64,000 bases of DNA. Source: an uncultured Massilia sp. (GTDB lineage: Bacteria; Pseudomonadota; Gammaproteobacteria; Burkholderiales; Burkholderiaceae_D). The notes under the pieces were generated by a model that had not been told where the DNA came from, made no database searches, and was given only the letters and a program-made list of their open reading frames with translations. The translations under genes were made by a program, and so were the position numbers. The stretch lies in the NCBI RefSeq assembly GCF_913773735.1, contig NZ_CAJYEB010000023.1:1-64000 (forward strand). The letters run 5' to 3'. Positions 8,911 through 19,341 of the stretch are shown here, one piece after another (within the stretch, counting starts at the first letter, position 1; each line of letters opens with the position of its first letter).

Positions 8911-10179
8911 ATGACTTCCGCAGACTCTTCTGGTAATGCACAAACGACAACTGTTACCGGGACGACCCTTCCGCTGAGCGACGCCGTCCAGGAAGCGCTC
9001 GCCATCACCAAGCGCGGCGTCGACGAGCTGCTCATCGAAGCCGAATTCGCCCAGAAACTGGCCCGTTCCGAACGGACCGGCACGCCGCTGCGCATCAAGC
9101 TGGGCCTGGACCCGACCGCGCCCGACCTGCACCTCGGCCACACCGTGGTGCTGAACAAGCTGCGCCAGTTGCAGGACCTGGGGCACCAGGTGATCTTCTT
9201 GATCGGCGACTTCACGTCGATGATCGGCGACCCGTCGGGCCGCAACGTCACCCGTCCGCCGCTGACCCGCGAGCAGATCGAGACGAATGCGATGACGTAC
9301 TTCAAGCAGGCATCGCTGGTGCTGGACGCGCAGCGCACCGAGATCCGCTACAACTCGGAGTGGTGCGACCCGCTGGGCGCGCGCGGCATGATCCAGCTGG
9401 CGTCGCGCTACACCGTGGCGCGAATGATGGAACGCGACGATTTCACCAAGCGCTACAAGAGTGGGACGCCGATCTCGGTGCATGAGTTCCTTTATCCTTT
9501 GATGCAGGGCTACGATTCGGTGGCTTTGAAAGCCGATCTTGAGCTAGGTGGAACGGATCAAAAATTCAACCTGCTGGTGGGCCGCGAGTTGCAAAAAGAC
9601 TACGGCCAGGAACCGCAGTGCATCCTGACCATGCCGCTGCTCGAGGGCCTGGACGGCGTCGAGAAGATGTCGAAGTCGAAGAACAACTACATCGGCATCA
9701 CGGAGCCGGCCAACACCATGTTCGGCAAGCTGATGAGCATCTCCGACACGATGATGTGGAAGTACTACGACCTGCTGTCGTTCCGCTCGCTGCAGGAACT
9801 GGCGCAGCTCAGGGCCGAGGTCGAGGGCGGCCGCAACCCGCGCGACGCCAAGGTCGCGCTGGCCCAGGAGATCGTGGCGCGCTTCCACTCGCAGCAGGCG
9901 GCCGAGGATGCGCTGGCCGACTTCGTCAACCGCTCCAGGGGCGGCATCCCGGACGACGTGCCGGAAGTGGCGGTCGCCGGCGCCCCGCTGGGCCTGGCGC
10001 AGCTGCTGCGCCAGGCCGGCCTGTGCGCCTCCAGCTCGGAGGCCATGCGCATGGTCGACCAGGGCGGCGTGCGCATCGACGGCACGGTCGTGTCCGACAA
10101 GGCGCTGCAGGTCCAGGCCGGCACCTTCGTGCTGCAGGTCGGCAAGCGCAAGTTCGCGCGCGTGACGCTGACGGCATGA
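8911..10179 (+). CDS. tyrS: Tyrosyl-tRNA synthetase
   Basis: Charges tRNA-Tyr with tyrosine. The 422-aa class I synthetase has the HIGH-type motif HLGH (residues 74-77), KMSKS at 252-256 and a C-terminal S4 RNA-binding domain (about 360-420). The motif spacing is that of the TyrRS branch common in proteobacteria that carries KMSKS rather than KFGKT. The start codon lacks a strong Shine-Dalgarno sequence. Codons for about residues 191-221 (9481-9573) are unusually AT-rich compared with the rest of the gene. Its stop overlaps the dtd start (ATGA), so TyrRS and the deacylase that removes mischarged D-Tyr are co-translated. Confidence 0.97.
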   Translation: MTSADSSGNAQTTTVTGTTLPLSDAVQEALAITKRGVDELLIEAEFAQKLARSERTGTPLRIKLGLDPTAPDLHLGHTVVLNKLRQLQDLGHQVIFLIGDFTSMIGDPSGRNVTRPPLTREQIETNAMTYFKQASLVLDAQRTEIRYNSEWCDPLGARGMIQLASRYTVARMMERDDFTKRYKSGTPISVHEFLYPLMQGYDSVALKADLELGGTDQKFNLLVGRELQKDYGQEPQCILTMPLLEGLDGVEKMSKSKNNYIGITEPANTMFGKLMSISDTMMWKYYDLLSFRSLQELAQLRAEVEGGRNPRDAKVALAQEIVARFHSQQAAEDALADFVNRSRGGIPDDVPEVAVAGAPLGLAQLLRQAGLCASSSEAMRMVDQGGVRIDGTVVSDKALQVQAGTFVLQVGKRKFARVTLTA

Positions 10180-10634
10180 TCGGCCTGCTGCAGCGCGCGG
10201 CGCAGGCCAGCGTCACCGTCGACGGCGAGGTCGTCGGCGCCATCGGGCGCGGCCTGATGGTGCTGGTGTGCGCCGAGAAGGGCGATACCGAACGCGAGGC
10301 CGAGGCGCTGGTGGCCCGGCTGCTCGGCTACCGCGTGTTCGCGGACGCGGCGGGCAAGATGAACCGCAGCGTGCGCGACGTCGAGGGCGGCCTGCTGCTG
10401 GTGCCGCAGTTCACGCTGGCGGCCGATACCCGGTCCGGCACGCGGCCGTCGTTCTCGCCGGCCGCCGCCCCGGAAGACGGGCGGCGCCTGTTCGACCACG
10501 CGGTGCGCCATGCGCGCGCGCTGCACGGCAGCGTCGCGACCGGCCGCTTCGGCGCCGACATGCAGGTGGCGCTGGTCAACGACGGTCCCGTGACGTTCTG
10601 GCTGCGGATTGATCCACCCAGGGTGTCGGGCTGA
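10176..10634 (+). CDS. dtd: D-aminoacyl-tRNA deacylase
   Basis: A 152-aa homodimeric editing enzyme that hydrolyses D-aminoacyl-tRNAs such as D-Tyr-tRNA(Tyr). The two active-site signatures are visible: PQFTLAADT (a variant of SQFTL) in the middle and the near-C-terminal NDGPVTFWL carrying the cross-subunit Gly-cisPro element. The first residues ([18 protein letters not shown]) match the family start. The ATG overlaps the tyrS stop, a tight functional coupling: the enzyme that can mischarge D-Tyr and the enzyme that corrects it. Confidence 0.95.
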   Translation: MIGLLQRAAQASVTVDGEVVGAIGRGLMVLVCAEKGDTEREAEALVARLLGYRVFADAAGKMNRSVRDVEGGLLLVPQFTLAADTRSGTRPSFSPAAAPEDGRRLFDHAVRHARALHGSVATGRFGADMQVALVNDGPVTFWLRIDPPRVSG

Positions 10635-10700
10635 ATCCATGAAACCGCGCAGGCCGGCGCGGGTCATACGGCTTGAACCCGGGATGGGGGAGGCACGATC

Positions 10701-11375
10701 ATGAAAATCTGGAGCGATTCCTTTACCGAAGGCGGGATGATCCCGCCACGCTGCGCGCTGGCCGAGGCCGATCCCGCCGCGCACGTGCGGCTGGCCAGCA
10801 ACCGCAGCCCGCACATCGCCTGGGACGACGTGCCGGCCGGCACCCAGTCGCTGGCCTTGCTGGTGCACGACCTCGACGCGCCCACCGACGGCAGCGACGT
10901 CAACCGCGCCGGCCGCACCGTGCCGGACGCCTTGCCGCGCACCGACTTCTACCACTGGTCGCTGGTGGACATCCCGGTCTGCCTGAAATCCTTCGCCGAA
11001 GGCCTGTTCTCGGACATGGTCACGCCCGGCGGCAAGAGCGGGCCGCTGGTGCCGTTCACCATCCGCAATGGCACCGAGCACCAGCTGCGCCACGGCATCA
11101 ACGACTACACGGGCTGGTTCGCGGGCGACCCCGACATGGTGGGGGAGTACTACGGCTACGACGGCCCCTGTCCGCCATGGAACGACGAGCGCGTGCACAC
11201 CTACGTCTTCACGCTGTACGCCCTCGACATCCCGCGCCTGCCGCTGGACGGCCGCTTCACCGGCAGGGAGGTGCGCCTGGCCATCACCGGCCACATCCTG
11301 GACGAAGCCAGCATCTACGGCGTGTATTCGCTCAATCCCGGCGCCACGCCCGACCTGGTCGGCCAGCCATCCTGA
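10701..11375 (+). CDS. YbhB/YbcL family PEBP-like protein
   Basis: A 224-aa member of the phosphatidylethanolamine-binding-protein-like family (Raf kinase inhibitor-like). Family signatures are ALLVHDLDAPTDG (about residues 51-63) and FYHWSLVDIP (about 82-91), which build the anion-binding pocket. There is no signal peptide, so it is probably cytoplasmic. The biochemical role of these bacterial proteins is poorly known. The start follows a strong GGGGGAGG. It lies between dtd and a phosphatase gene in the same orientation, with a 44-bp gap to the latter. Confidence 0.85.
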   Translation: MKIWSDSFTEGGMIPPRCALAEADPAAHVRLASNRSPHIAWDDVPAGTQSLALLVHDLDAPTDGSDVNRAGRTVPDALPRTDFYHWSLVDIPVCLKSFAEGLFSDMVTPGGKSGPLVPFTIRNGTEHQLRHGINDYTGWFAGDPDMVGEYYGYDGPCPPWNDERVHTYVFTLYALDIPRLPLDGRFTGREVRLAITGHILDEASIYGVYSLNPGATPDLVGQPS

Positions 11376-11419
11376 ACCCCACTCCAACGGGCGCCCGGCC
11401 CAGCAGGGCGCCGATACGC

Positions 11420-12112
11420 ATGACGACACCGAACCCGAACGCAGTCCCGGCCGACCCGGCCGCCGCCACCGACCTCCTCCTGATCCGCCACGGCGAAACG
11501 GCCTGGAACGCCGAACGCCGGCTGCAGGGCCACCTCGACATCCCCCTCAATCCCGAAGGCGAACGCCAGGCCGCGCTGCTGGCGGGGGCGCTCGCGGCGC
11601 AAACCGTCGACGCGGTCGTGTCCAGCGACCTGATGCGCGCGCGCCAGACCGCGCAGGCGCTGGCCGCCGCCAGGGGCCTGGTCGTGCAGCAGGACGAGGC
11701 GCTGCGCGAGCGCGGCTACGGCGGCTTCGAGGGCCTGCTGTACAGCGAGATCGAGCAGCGCTTCCCGGCCGAATTCGCGGCCTGGCAGGCGCGCGACGTC
11801 GACGCCCGCCTGTCCGAGGGCCGCAACCGCGCCGAAACCTTCCGCGCCTTCTTCGCGCGCGCCACCGGCGCCATCCTGCGGCTGGCCGCGGCGCATCCGG
11901 GCCGGACGCTGGCCCTGGTCGCCCACGGCGGCGTGCTCGAGTGCGCCTACCGGCTGGCGCGCGGCCTGCCGCTGGAAACGCCGCGCGACTTCAAGGTCTA
12001 TAACGCCAGCATCAACCGCTTCCGTTATCACCCCTCAAGCGGACTGCTCGAACTGTGCAGCTGGGGCGAGGTCGAACACTTGCGTCCGGTGGTGCTGGAC
12101 GAACTGCCCTGA
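11420..12112 (+). CDS. Histidine phosphatase (phosphoglycerate mutase-like) family protein
   Basis: A 230-aa histidine-phosphatase superfamily enzyme. The catalytic RHGE signature is at residues 23-26 (LLIRHGETAWN), SSDLMRARQTAQ follows, and the second catalytic histidine is in LVAHGGVLE. The RHGET..W...GHLD.PL pattern is the cofactor-independent phosphatase or PhoE/GpmB-like type rather than true glycolytic mutase. The ATG at 11420 gives a low-complexity Pro/Ala N-terminal tail of about 17 residues before the domain. Substrate unknown; it precedes dusB by 153 bp. Confidence 0.85.
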   Translation: MTTPNPNAVPADPAAATDLLLIRHGETAWNAERRLQGHLDIPLNPEGERQAALLAGALAAQTVDAVVSSDLMRARQTAQALAAARGLVVQQDEALRERGYGGFEGLLYSEIEQRFPAEFAAWQARDVDARLSEGRNRAETFRAFFARATGAILRLAAAHPGRTLALVAHGGVLECAYRLARGLPLETPRDFKVYNASINRFRYHPSSGLLELCSWGEVEHLRPVVLDELP

Positions 12113-12224
12113 GCGGCCTGGATTGTCCGTCACTGCCCTGAACCCGCAGGCTTGGCAAGCCGTTTATGTCACGTGCGCAACAGCATGTAAAAAATTCTGC
12201 TGATAAATTAAGCAGCAAATCGGG

Positions 12225-12230
12225 TAAAAT
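12225..12230 (+). promoter_or_regulatory. Candidate -10 box of the dusB-fis operon
   Basis: TAAAAT lies 35 bp before dusB within an AT-rich stretch (12188-12240) that also holds a short dyad, ctgct/agcag. No convincing -35 hexamer is seen. In enterobacteria the dusB-fis promoter is growth-rate controlled; whether this one is cannot be told. Confidence 0.4.
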
Positions 12231-12265
12231 AGCGAGTTCCCGATCTTTCCGAGTGATTTTCCGCC

Positions 12266-13291
12266 GTGCAAATTGGTCCCTATACGCTGCGCAATAATGT
12301 CTTCGTCGCCCCGATGGCCGGCGTGACCGACCGCCCGTTCCGCCAGCTCTGCAAGCGGCTCGGCGCCGGCTATGCCGTGTCCGAGATGGCGGCGTCGAAC
12401 CCGCGCCTGTGGGCCAGCGAAAAGACGGCGCGCCGTACCGACCATGCCGGCGAAATGGAGCCGAAGGCCGTGCAGATCGCCGGCGCCGACCCGCACGACC
12501 TGGCCGAGTGCGCCAGGTTCAACGTCGAGCGCGGCGCCCAGATCATCGACATCAATATGGGGTGCCCGGTCAAGAAGGTGTGCAACAACTGGTGCGGTTC
12601 GGCCCTGCTGCAGCACGAAGACCTGGTGCAGCGCATCCTCGAGGCCGTGGTCAAGGCCGTCGACGTGCCGGTCACGCTGAAGTTCCGCACCGGCTGGGAT
12701 CGCGACAATAAAAACGCGCTCGTCATCGCGCGCATGGCCGAGCAGGCCGGCATCGCCATGCTCACGCTGCACGGCCGCACCCGGGCCGATGGCTACAAGG
12801 GTCACGCCGAGTACGACACCATCGCCGCGGTCAAGAAGGCCGTCGCGATCCCCGTCGTGGCCAACGGCGACATCACCTCGCCCGAAAAGGCGAAGTTCGT
12901 GCTCGACTACACCGGCGCGGACGCCGTCATGATCGGCCGCGCGGCCCAGGGTCGTCCCTGGATCTGCCGCGAGGTCGACCATTACCTGCGCACCGGCGAA
13001 CTGCTGCCGCCGCCGCTGGTGGAAGAGGTGCGCGGGCTCATGAACGAGCACCTGCCGTCGCACTACGCGTTCTATGGCGACTACCTCGGCGTGCGCACGG
13101 CGCGCAAGCACATCGGCTGGTATGTCGAGGACCTGCCCGGCGGCGAGGAATTCCGCCAGCGCATGAACCGGCTGGAGTCGACGACCGAGCAACTGGCGGC
13201 GGTCGACGAATTTTTCAAATCGCAACACCAGTTCGGCGAACGGTTACAATACCGGCCCGCGCATTCGGCCGATACCGCGATCGCCGCGTAA
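12266..13291 (+). CDS. dusB: tRNA-dihydrouridine synthase DusB
   Basis: FMN-dependent enzyme reducing uridines in the tRNA D-loop. The 341-aa product has the TIM-barrel FMN domain (APMAGVTDRPFR at about 15-26), the catalytic cysteine Cys100 in NMGCPVKKV, and GNGDI-like (VANGDITS) and IGRAAQGRPWI phosphate-binding motifs. It starts with GTG; this start gives the standard N-terminus QIGPYTLRNNVFVAPMAG, and no in-frame ATG precedes it. It is followed by fis after 73 bp, the same dusB-fis order as in enterobacteria. Confidence 0.96.
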   Translation: MQIGPYTLRNNVFVAPMAGVTDRPFRQLCKRLGAGYAVSEMAASNPRLWASEKTARRTDHAGEMEPKAVQIAGADPHDLAECARFNVERGAQIIDINMGCPVKKVCNNWCGSALLQHEDLVQRILEAVVKAVDVPVTLKFRTGWDRDNKNALVIARMAEQAGIAMLTLHGRTRADGYKGHAEYDTIAAVKKAVAIPVVANGDITSPEKAKFVLDYTGADAVMIGRAAQGRPWICREVDHYLRTGELLPPPLVEEVRGLMNEHLPSHYAFYGDYLGVRTARKHIGWYVEDLPGGEEFRQRMNRLESTTEQLAAVDEFFKSQHQFGERLQYRPAHSADTAIAA

Positions 13292-13364
13292 TGTCATAGA
13301 AAAACAAGAAAAGTCGGAGACGAGTGCCGCCACGAGCGGCTGTTAACCAGGACAAGCAGCAGAT

Positions 13365-13598
13365 ATGAGCAAAGAAAGTATCCAGGAAGTCGTTCAGAAA
13401 AGCCTCGAAGACTATTTCAACGACCTGGGCGAGCAGAAACCGTCGAACATCTACGACATGATGCTCCTGACCGTCGAAAAACCGATCCTGCAAGTGGTGA
13501 TGACGCGCGCGGAGGGCAACCAGTCCCATGCCGCGCAAATGCTGGGCATCAACCGCAACACCTTGCGCAAGAAACTGCAGGAGCACGGGCTGCTCTAG
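13365..13598 (+). CDS. fis: Fis family DNA-binding protein
   Basis: A 77-aa nucleoid-associated regulator that bends DNA. The C-terminal helix-turn-helix ([20 protein letters not shown], residues 50-69) is diagnostic, and the N-terminal part carries the dimerisation helices. Betaproteobacterial Fis proteins are shorter than the E. coli 98-aa version, and this length is normal for them. It lies between dusB and purH, probably transcribed with dusB. Confidence 0.93.
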   Translation: MSKESIQEVVQKSLEDYFNDLGEQKPSNIYDMMLLTVEKPILQVVMTRAEGNQSHAAQMLGINRNTLRKKLQEHGLL

Positions 13599-13699
13599 GT
13601 CGACGGCCGGGAGGGGCCGCGGCGTGCTGGCTGGCGTCGGACGGGTCCCGCTTCCGCTTGCAGACGCGTCGCACGAATTTTCATCAACAGGCCACTCCC

Positions 13700-15286
13700 A
13701 TGATCAAACAAGCTCTCCTTTCCGTTTCCGACAAGACCGGCGTCCTCGACTTCGCGCGTTCGCTGTCGGCGCTCGGCGTGAACATCCTGTCCACCGGCGG
13801 CACCGCCAAGCTGCTGCAGGACAACGGCGTGCCGGTGACCGAGGTCGCCGACTACACTGGCTTCCCGGAAATGCTGGACGGCCGCGTCAAGACGCTGCAC
13901 CCGAAGGTGCACGGCGGCATCCTGGCGCGCCGCGACTTCCCCGAGCACGTCGCCAAGCTCGAGGAACACGGCATCCCGCAGATCGACATGGTGGTGGTCA
14001 ACCTGTACCCGTTCCAGCAGACCGTGGCCAAGGACCAGTGCTCGCTGGAAGATGCGATCGAAAACATCGACATCGGCGGCCCGACCATGCTGCGCTCGGC
14101 GGCCAAGAATCACCGCGACGTCGTCGTCATCGTCGACCCGGCCGACTACGGTCCGGTGCTGGCGGAAATGAAGGGCACGGGCGAGGCCGCGGGCAATGTT
14201 GGCTACGAAACCAAGTTCCGCCTGGCCAAGAAAGTGTTCGCCCACACCGCGCAGTACGACAGCGCGATCACCAACTACCTCACCAGCCTGGGCGAGGACC
14301 GTGAGCACACCACCCGCGCGGCCTACCCGCAGACGCTGAACCTGCACTTCGAGAAGGTCCAGGACATGCGCTACGGCGAGAATCCGCACCAGAGCGCCGC
14401 GTTCTACCGCGACCTGGTCCCGGCCGCCGGCAGCCTGGCCAACTACCGCCAGCTGCAGGGCAAGGAACTGTCGTACAACAACATCGCCGACGCCGATGCG
14501 GCCTGGGAATGCGTCAAGTCGCTGGGCGGCTTCGACCAGCCGGCCGGCTGCGTGATCATCAAGCACGCCAACCCGTGCGGCGTGGCGATCGGCCTGGACG
14601 CGCTGGACGCCTACCAGCGCGCGCTGAAGACCGACCCGACCTCGGCGTTCGGCGGCATCATCGCCTTCAACGCGCCGGTCGACGGCCGCGCCGCCGAGGC
14701 GATCGCCAAGCTGTTCGTCGAAGTCGTGATCGCCCCGGCGTTCACGGCCGAAGCGCTGGCCATCATGGCGGCCAAGCAGAACGTGCGGTTGCTGGAAATC
14801 GCCTTGGGCGAGGGCCAGAACCCGTTCGACGTCAAGCGCGTCGGCGGCGGCCTGCTGGTGCAGTCGCCGGACGCCAAGGACGTCGCGCTGGCCGACCTGC
14901 GCGTGGTCAGCAAGAAGCAGCCGACCCCGCAGCAACTGCAGGACCTGATGTTCGCCTGGCGCGTGGCCAAGTACGTCAAGTCGAACGCCATCGTGTTCTG
15001 CGGTGGCGGCATGACGCTGGGCGTCGGCGCCGGCCAGATGAGCCGCATCGACTCGGCGCGCATCGCCTCGATCAAGGCGCAGAACGCCGGCCTGTCGCTG
15101 GTCGGCTCGGCCGTGGCGTCGGACGCGTTCTTCCCGTTCCGCGACGGCCTCGACGTGGTGGTCGATGCGGGCGCGACCTGCGTGATCCATCCGGGCGGCT
15201 CGATGCGCGACCAGGAAGTGATCGATGCGGCGGATGAACGTGGCGTCGTGATGCTCTATACTGGGACGCGGCACTTCCGTCATTGA
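13700..15286 (+). CDS. purH: Bifunctional AICAR transformylase/IMP cyclohydrolase
   Basis: Catalyses the last two steps of de novo purine synthesis, AICAR to FAICAR to IMP. The 528-aa protein has an N-terminal MGS-like cyclohydrolase domain (residues 1-about 150, with [12 protein letters not shown] and the [11 protein letters not shown] signature) and a C-terminal transformylase domain with KHANPCG and SAFGG motifs. Length is typical. The ATG at 13700 is the conserved N-terminus ([14 protein letters not shown]); an in-frame ATG 42 bases upstream would add a non-homologous extension. It follows fis by 101 bp. Confidence 0.97.
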   Translation: MIKQALLSVSDKTGVLDFARSLSALGVNILSTGGTAKLLQDNGVPVTEVADYTGFPEMLDGRVKTLHPKVHGGILARRDFPEHVAKLEEHGIPQIDMVVVNLYPFQQTVAKDQCSLEDAIENIDIGGPTMLRSAAKNHRDVVVIVDPADYGPVLAEMKGTGEAAGNVGYETKFRLAKKVFAHTAQYDSAITNYLTSLGEDREHTTRAAYPQTLNLHFEKVQDMRYGENPHQSAAFYRDLVPAAGSLANYRQLQGKELSYNNIADADAAWECVKSLGGFDQPAGCVIIKHANPCGVAIGLDALDAYQRALKTDPTSAFGGIIAFNAPVDGRAAEAIAKLFVEVVIAPAFTAEALAIMAAKQNVRLLEIALGEGQNPFDVKRVGGGLLVQSPDAKDVALADLRVVSKKQPTPQQLQDLMFAWRVAKYVKSNAIVFCGGGMTLGVGAGQMSRIDSARIASIKAQNAGLSLVGSAVASDAFFPFRDGLDVVVDAGATCVIHPGGSMRDQEVIDAADERGVVMLYTGTRHFRH

Positions 15287-15370
15287 TGCGGCGCGCGGCG
15301 TGTTGCCGCGCATGTCTTCAACACCGGCGTCGTGTTCGTGAACGATGGATTGGACGGCGCGTATCACCGC

Positions 15371-15390
15371 GTGGGCGGCGCAGCCGCCCA
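15371..15390 (+). terminator. First of two adjacent hairpins after purH
   Basis: gtgggcgg and ccgcccac are separated by a short loop. There is no T tract. It stands 6 bp before a second, terminator-like hairpin. Confidence 0.5.
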
Positions 15391-15396
15391 CCCTAC

Positions 15397-15432
15397 GGCC
15401 GTGGCGACTTTGTCGCCACGGCCTGTGTTTTT
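15397..15432 (+). terminator. Intrinsic terminator after purH
   Basis: A perfect 12-bp stem (15397-15408 with 15412-15423, TTT loop) is followed by tgtgttttt. It closes the dusB-fis-purH transcript 48 bp before ruvC. Confidence 0.85.
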
Positions 15433-15480
15433 AGACAGTATTTTCCCCACGAAACGCCCACGCCGGTATAACATTCGATA

Positions 15481-16026
15481 ATGATTATTCTCGGCATCGA
15501 CCCGGGCCTGCGCACGACGGGCTTCGGCGTCATCGAAAAACAGGGCAACCGCCTGCGCTACATCGCGTCCGGCACCATCAAGACCGGCACCGAAGGCGCA
15601 TTGCCGCCGCGCCTGAAGGTGATCCTGGCGGGCGTCAGCGAAATCGTCGCGACCTACCAGCCCGCCTGCGCGGCCATCGAAAAAGTCTTCGTCAACGTCA
15701 ACCCGCAGTCGACGCTGCTGCTGGGGCAGGCGCGCGGCGCCGCCATCACGGCCCTCGTCGGCGCCGACCTCGACGTGGCCGAGTACACGCCGACCCAGGT
15801 CAAGCAGGCCGTCGTCGGCACCGGCAAGGCCGTCAAGGCCCAGGTGCAGGACATGGTCGCGCGCCTGCTCAAGCTGCCGGGCCTGCCGGGCAGCGACGCC
15901 GCCGACGCGCTCGGCATCGCGATCTGCCACGCCAATACCCACGACACGCTGGCCCTGGTGGGCGCACTGGCGCCGGCCAATCCCAAGAAGCCGACGCTGC
16001 ACATGAAGCGCAGCCGCCTGGTTTAA
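15481..16026 (+). CDS. ruvC: Holliday junction endodeoxyribonuclease RuvC
   Basis: Resolves Holliday junctions by symmetric cleavage, working with the RuvAB branch-migration motor. The 181-aa protein has the RNase H-like fold signatures: catalytic Asp7 ([15 protein letters not shown]), a Glu in AIEKVFVN, and the paired acidic residues in [13 protein letters not shown]. It opens the ruvC-ruvA-ruvB cluster; RuvA starts 56 bp downstream. Confidence 0.97.
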   Translation: MIILGIDPGLRTTGFGVIEKQGNRLRYIASGTIKTGTEGALPPRLKVILAGVSEIVATYQPACAAIEKVFVNVNPQSTLLLGQARGAAITALVGADLDVAEYTPTQVKQAVVGTGKAVKAQVQDMVARLLKLPGLPGSDAADALGIAICHANTHDTLALVGALAPANPKKPTLHMKRSRLV

Positions 16027-16082
16027 GCGGATTTAGCCAATTCGAAAACAGATTAGCCAGCCTTATTATTGAAAGGTCACCG

Positions 16083-16661
16083 ATGATCGGTCGTCTCTCC
16101 GGAATCCTGCTGGAAAAGAATCCGCCGCAAGTCCTCGTCGATTGCAACGGCGTCGGCTATGAAGTCGACGTGCCGATGAGTACGTTCTACAACCTGCCGC
16201 ACACGGGCGAGAAGGTGACGCTGTTCATCCACTACGTCGTGCGCGAGGATGCGCACCTGCTGTTCGGCTTCGGCACGCACAACGACCGCGCCGTGTTCCG
16301 CCAGCTGATCAAGATCACCGGCATCGGCGCGCGCATGGCGCTGTCGATCCTGTCCGGCATGACGGTGGCGGAACTGGCGCAGGCCGTGACGCTGCAGGAA
16401 GCGGGCCGGCTGGTCAAGGTGCCGGGCATCGGCAAGAAGACGGCCGAGCGCCTGCTGCTGGAACTGAAGGGCAAGCTGGGCGCCGACATCGGCGTCGTCG
16501 GCGCCGTTGCCAGGGACGACGCCCAGGCCGACGTGCTCAATGCGCTGCTGGCTTTGGGGTATTCTGACAAGGAGGCGCTGGTCGCCATCAAGAACATGCC
16601 GGCGGGAACCAGCGTGTCGGACGGCATCAAGCTGGCGCTGAAGGCATTGTCCAAGGCGTGA
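16083..16661 (+). CDS. ruvA: Holliday junction branch migration protein RuvA
   Basis: A 192-aa junction-binding subunit that tetramerises on the four-way junction and loads RuvB. The OB-fold N-terminus ([20 protein letters not shown]), two helix-hairpin-helix motifs ([10 protein letters not shown] and [12 protein letters not shown]) and the C-terminal RuvB-contacting domain after a flexible linker are all recognisable. It starts after AAGG. A short palindromic repeat (16677-16699) lies between it and ruvB. Confidence 0.97.
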   Translation: MIGRLSGILLEKNPPQVLVDCNGVGYEVDVPMSTFYNLPHTGEKVTLFIHYVVREDAHLLFGFGTHNDRAVFRQLIKITGIGARMALSILSGMTVAELAQAVTLQEAGRLVKVPGIGKKTAERLLLELKGKLGADIGVVGAVARDDAQADVLNALLALGYSDKEALVAIKNMPAGTSVSDGIKLALKALSKA

Positions 16662-16676
16662 GCCGCGTGCGTGTCC

Positions 16677-16699
16677 GGTGCGCACGGGGTGCGTACCCT
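16677..16699. repeat. Single arm of a GTGCGCAC-type palindromic repeat
   Basis: This 23-bp sequence differs at one base from the right arm of the inverted pair at 52447-52517 (ggtgcgcacggggtgcg core). Here only one arm is found, in the ruvA-ruvB gap. Each arm holds two partly palindromic gtgcgcac/gtgcgtac boxes. It is probably a dispersed REP-like element. Confidence 0.6.
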
Positions 16700-16752
16700 G
16701 CTGCGCGCCGACAATGCCCACTCCGCGCAGCCGCACATTTGAAGATGAAACA

Positions 16753-17820
<1,068 letters not shown>

Positions 17821-17822
17821 CC

Positions 17823-18272
17823 ATGCAGATCTGGGTCGATGCCGACGCCTGTCCCGGCGCCATCAAGGAGATCTTGTTCCGCGTGGCCGAGCGGCTGCAG
17901 TTGCAGGTCACGCTCGTGGCGAACCAGCTGATCCGCGTGCCGGGTTCGCGCTTCGTCCGCGCGCTGCAGGTGCCCAGCGGGCCGGACGTGGCCGATGCCG
18001 AGATCGTCGAACGCCTGGCGCCGGGCGACCTGGTCGTCACCGGCGACATCCCGCTGGCGGCGCGCGTGCTGGAAAAGGGCGGCGACGCCCTGCATCCCCG
18101 CGGCGAGTTCTATACGAAGGACAACATCGCCCAGCAATTGACGATGCGCGCCTTCATGGAGGAATTACGCAGCGGCGGCGTCGATACCGGCGGTCCGCCT
18201 CCCTTCGGCCAGGCCGACCGCCAGCGCTTCGGCAACGCCCTCGACCGCCACCTGGCGCGCCGCCGCGCCTGA
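17823..18272 (+). CDS. YaiI/YqxD family protein (DUF188)
   Basis: A 149-aa member of UPF0178/DUF188, a NYN-like fold family. [16 protein letters not shown] (residues 3-18) is the family signature with conserved acidic residues, and [16 protein letters not shown] follows near residue 75. Function is not established; the PIN/NYN-like acidic cluster suggests nucleic-acid processing, which is only an inference. The ATG lies 2 bp after the ruvB stop, so it is the last gene of the ruv cluster. It converges with the next minus-strand gene 5 bp away. Confidence 0.87.
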   Translation: MQIWVDADACPGAIKEILFRVAERLQLQVTLVANQLIRVPGSRFVRALQVPSGPDVADAEIVERLAPGDLVVTGDIPLAARVLEKGGDALHPRGEFYTKDNIAQQLTMRAFMEELRSGGVDTGGPPPFGQADRQRFGNALDRHLARRRA

Positions 18273-18277
18273 ACCGG

Positions 18278-18685
18278 TCAGCCGCGCTGCAGCGTGCCCG
18301 GTTCGCGCCGGCGCATCGGCCGGCGGCGCCGTTCCAGCGCGCCCGGATTGAGCACGCAGGCCAGTTGCAGCGTGGTGCAGGCCAGCAGCATGCCGCTGCC
18401 CCACAGCAGCGTGGGCGCGTGGCGCGTGGCCAGGATCGCCAGGCAAGCCAGCGCCGGCAGGGTCAGCAGGGCGGTGCCGAGCCAGCGTTCGCGGCCCGGG
18501 CGGCGCATGCGCTCGGCCATCATGCCGACGTAGACGAAGCCGGCCGCCATCAGCGCGGCGCCGAGCACCGCCGGCACGGCCATGGACAGCGGCAGGTTGC
18601 CGCTGCCGGTATCCGACAGCAACACCGGCAGGACGATCACGAGCAGGCCGCACGCGAGCAGGGACAATAAACGCAGGACGATCAT
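18278..18685 (-). CDS. Hypothetical four-helix membrane protein
   Basis: A 135-aa protein with four predicted hydrophobic helices: about residues 2-23, 33-53, 69-87 and 91-110. It ends in an Arg-rich tail (RRRRPMRRRE). I do not recognise the family. The start at 18685 was chosen because it follows a GGGGGTG and leaves an N-terminus that begins directly with a membrane helix. It is alone between the ruv cluster and a DUF2147 gene. Confidence 0.65.
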   Translation of the reverse strand: MIVLRLLSLLACGLLVIVLPVLLSDTGSGNLPLSMAVPAVLGAALMAAGFVYVGMMAERMRRPGRERWLGTALLTLPALACLAILATRHAPTLLWGSGMLLACTTLQLACVLNPGALERRRRPMRRREPGTLQRG

Positions 18686-18821
18686 GCCGGCACCCCCTGG
18701 GTGCGCGGCGTCGGATGGAAGCGGGTCATGACGGCAGTATATGGATGAGTTGCGATCGAGGTTATCATAAAGGCAACCCGACCCGCGCACGCCTGCCGTC
18801 CGCGTGCGCGCCCGCGGGGGC

Positions 18822-19265
18822 TTACTCCTGGCGCAGCCAGACCTGCGAACGGCCCAGCATCGGCACGCCGATATAGCCGCGCACTTCGAGCTTCCTGCCG
18901 CCTTCGCGCACGCTCAGCTTGCTCTTGTAGACCTTGCCGTTCTTCGGATCGAGGATCTCGCCGCCGTCGTAGACGTCGCCATCCTTCTTCAGGCCGGTCA
19001 GGATCGTCATGCCGACGATCGGCTGGTCCTTGCGCGCGTCCGTGCACTGGCCGCACTTCGGGTTCTGGTCTTCGTCGGGCTTGCGGAACAGTTTTTCGAT
19101 GGTGCCCTGCAGCGTGCCGCCGTTGTCGGTGATGCGGATCAGGGCGGTCGGCTTGCCGGTGGCGTCGTCGATGCTCTTCCACAGGCCGACGGCGGAATCC
19201 TGCGCGAAGGCGAGGGGGGCGGCGAAGGCGGCGGCGAGCAGGGAAGTGGTCATCAGGGTGCGCAT
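18822..19265 (-). CDS. DUF2147 family exported protein
   Basis: A 147-aa protein with a clear Sec signal peptide (MRTLMTTSLLAAAFAAPLAFA, cleavage after residue 21) followed by a DUF2147 beta-barrel-like domain: VGLWKSIDDATGKPTALIRI near the N-terminus and GGEILDPKNGKVYKSKL in the middle. A Cys pair (CGQC) could form a disulfide in the periplasm. Family function is unknown. GGAGA precedes the ATG; the reading frame stays open upstream, but without a signal peptide. A TetR-operator-like palindrome lies about 47 bp upstream. Confidence 0.85.
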   Translation of the reverse strand: MRTLMTTSLLAAAFAAPLAFAQDSAVGLWKSIDDATGKPTALIRITDNGGTLQGTIEKLFRKPDEDQNPKCGQCTDARKDQPIVGMTILTGLKKDGDVYDGGEILDPKNGKVYKSKLSVREGGRKLEVRGYIGVPMLGRSQVWLRQE

Positions 19266-19311
19266 GGCGGTCTCCAATATTGTCCTATGTCCGGAGTGTA
19301 GCAAACTGAAC

Positions 19312-19323
19312 GACCGTTCGGTC
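19312..19323. promoter_or_regulatory. TetR-type palindrome upstream of the DUF2147 gene
   Basis: gaccgttcggtc (two gaccg/cggtc half-sites around TT) sits 47-58 bp before the DUF2147 start, about where the -35 would fall. It resembles operators of AcrR-like TetR repressors. No TetR gene is present nearby, so the regulator would be encoded elsewhere. Confidence 0.35.
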
Positions 19324-19341
19324 ATCGGAAAGCGTACGGCA

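Noticed and set aside
12113..12265. Gap before dusB inspected for a tRNA or small RNA
   Set aside because: No cloverleaf or conserved tRNA arm; only an AT-rich promoter region and a 5-bp dyad.
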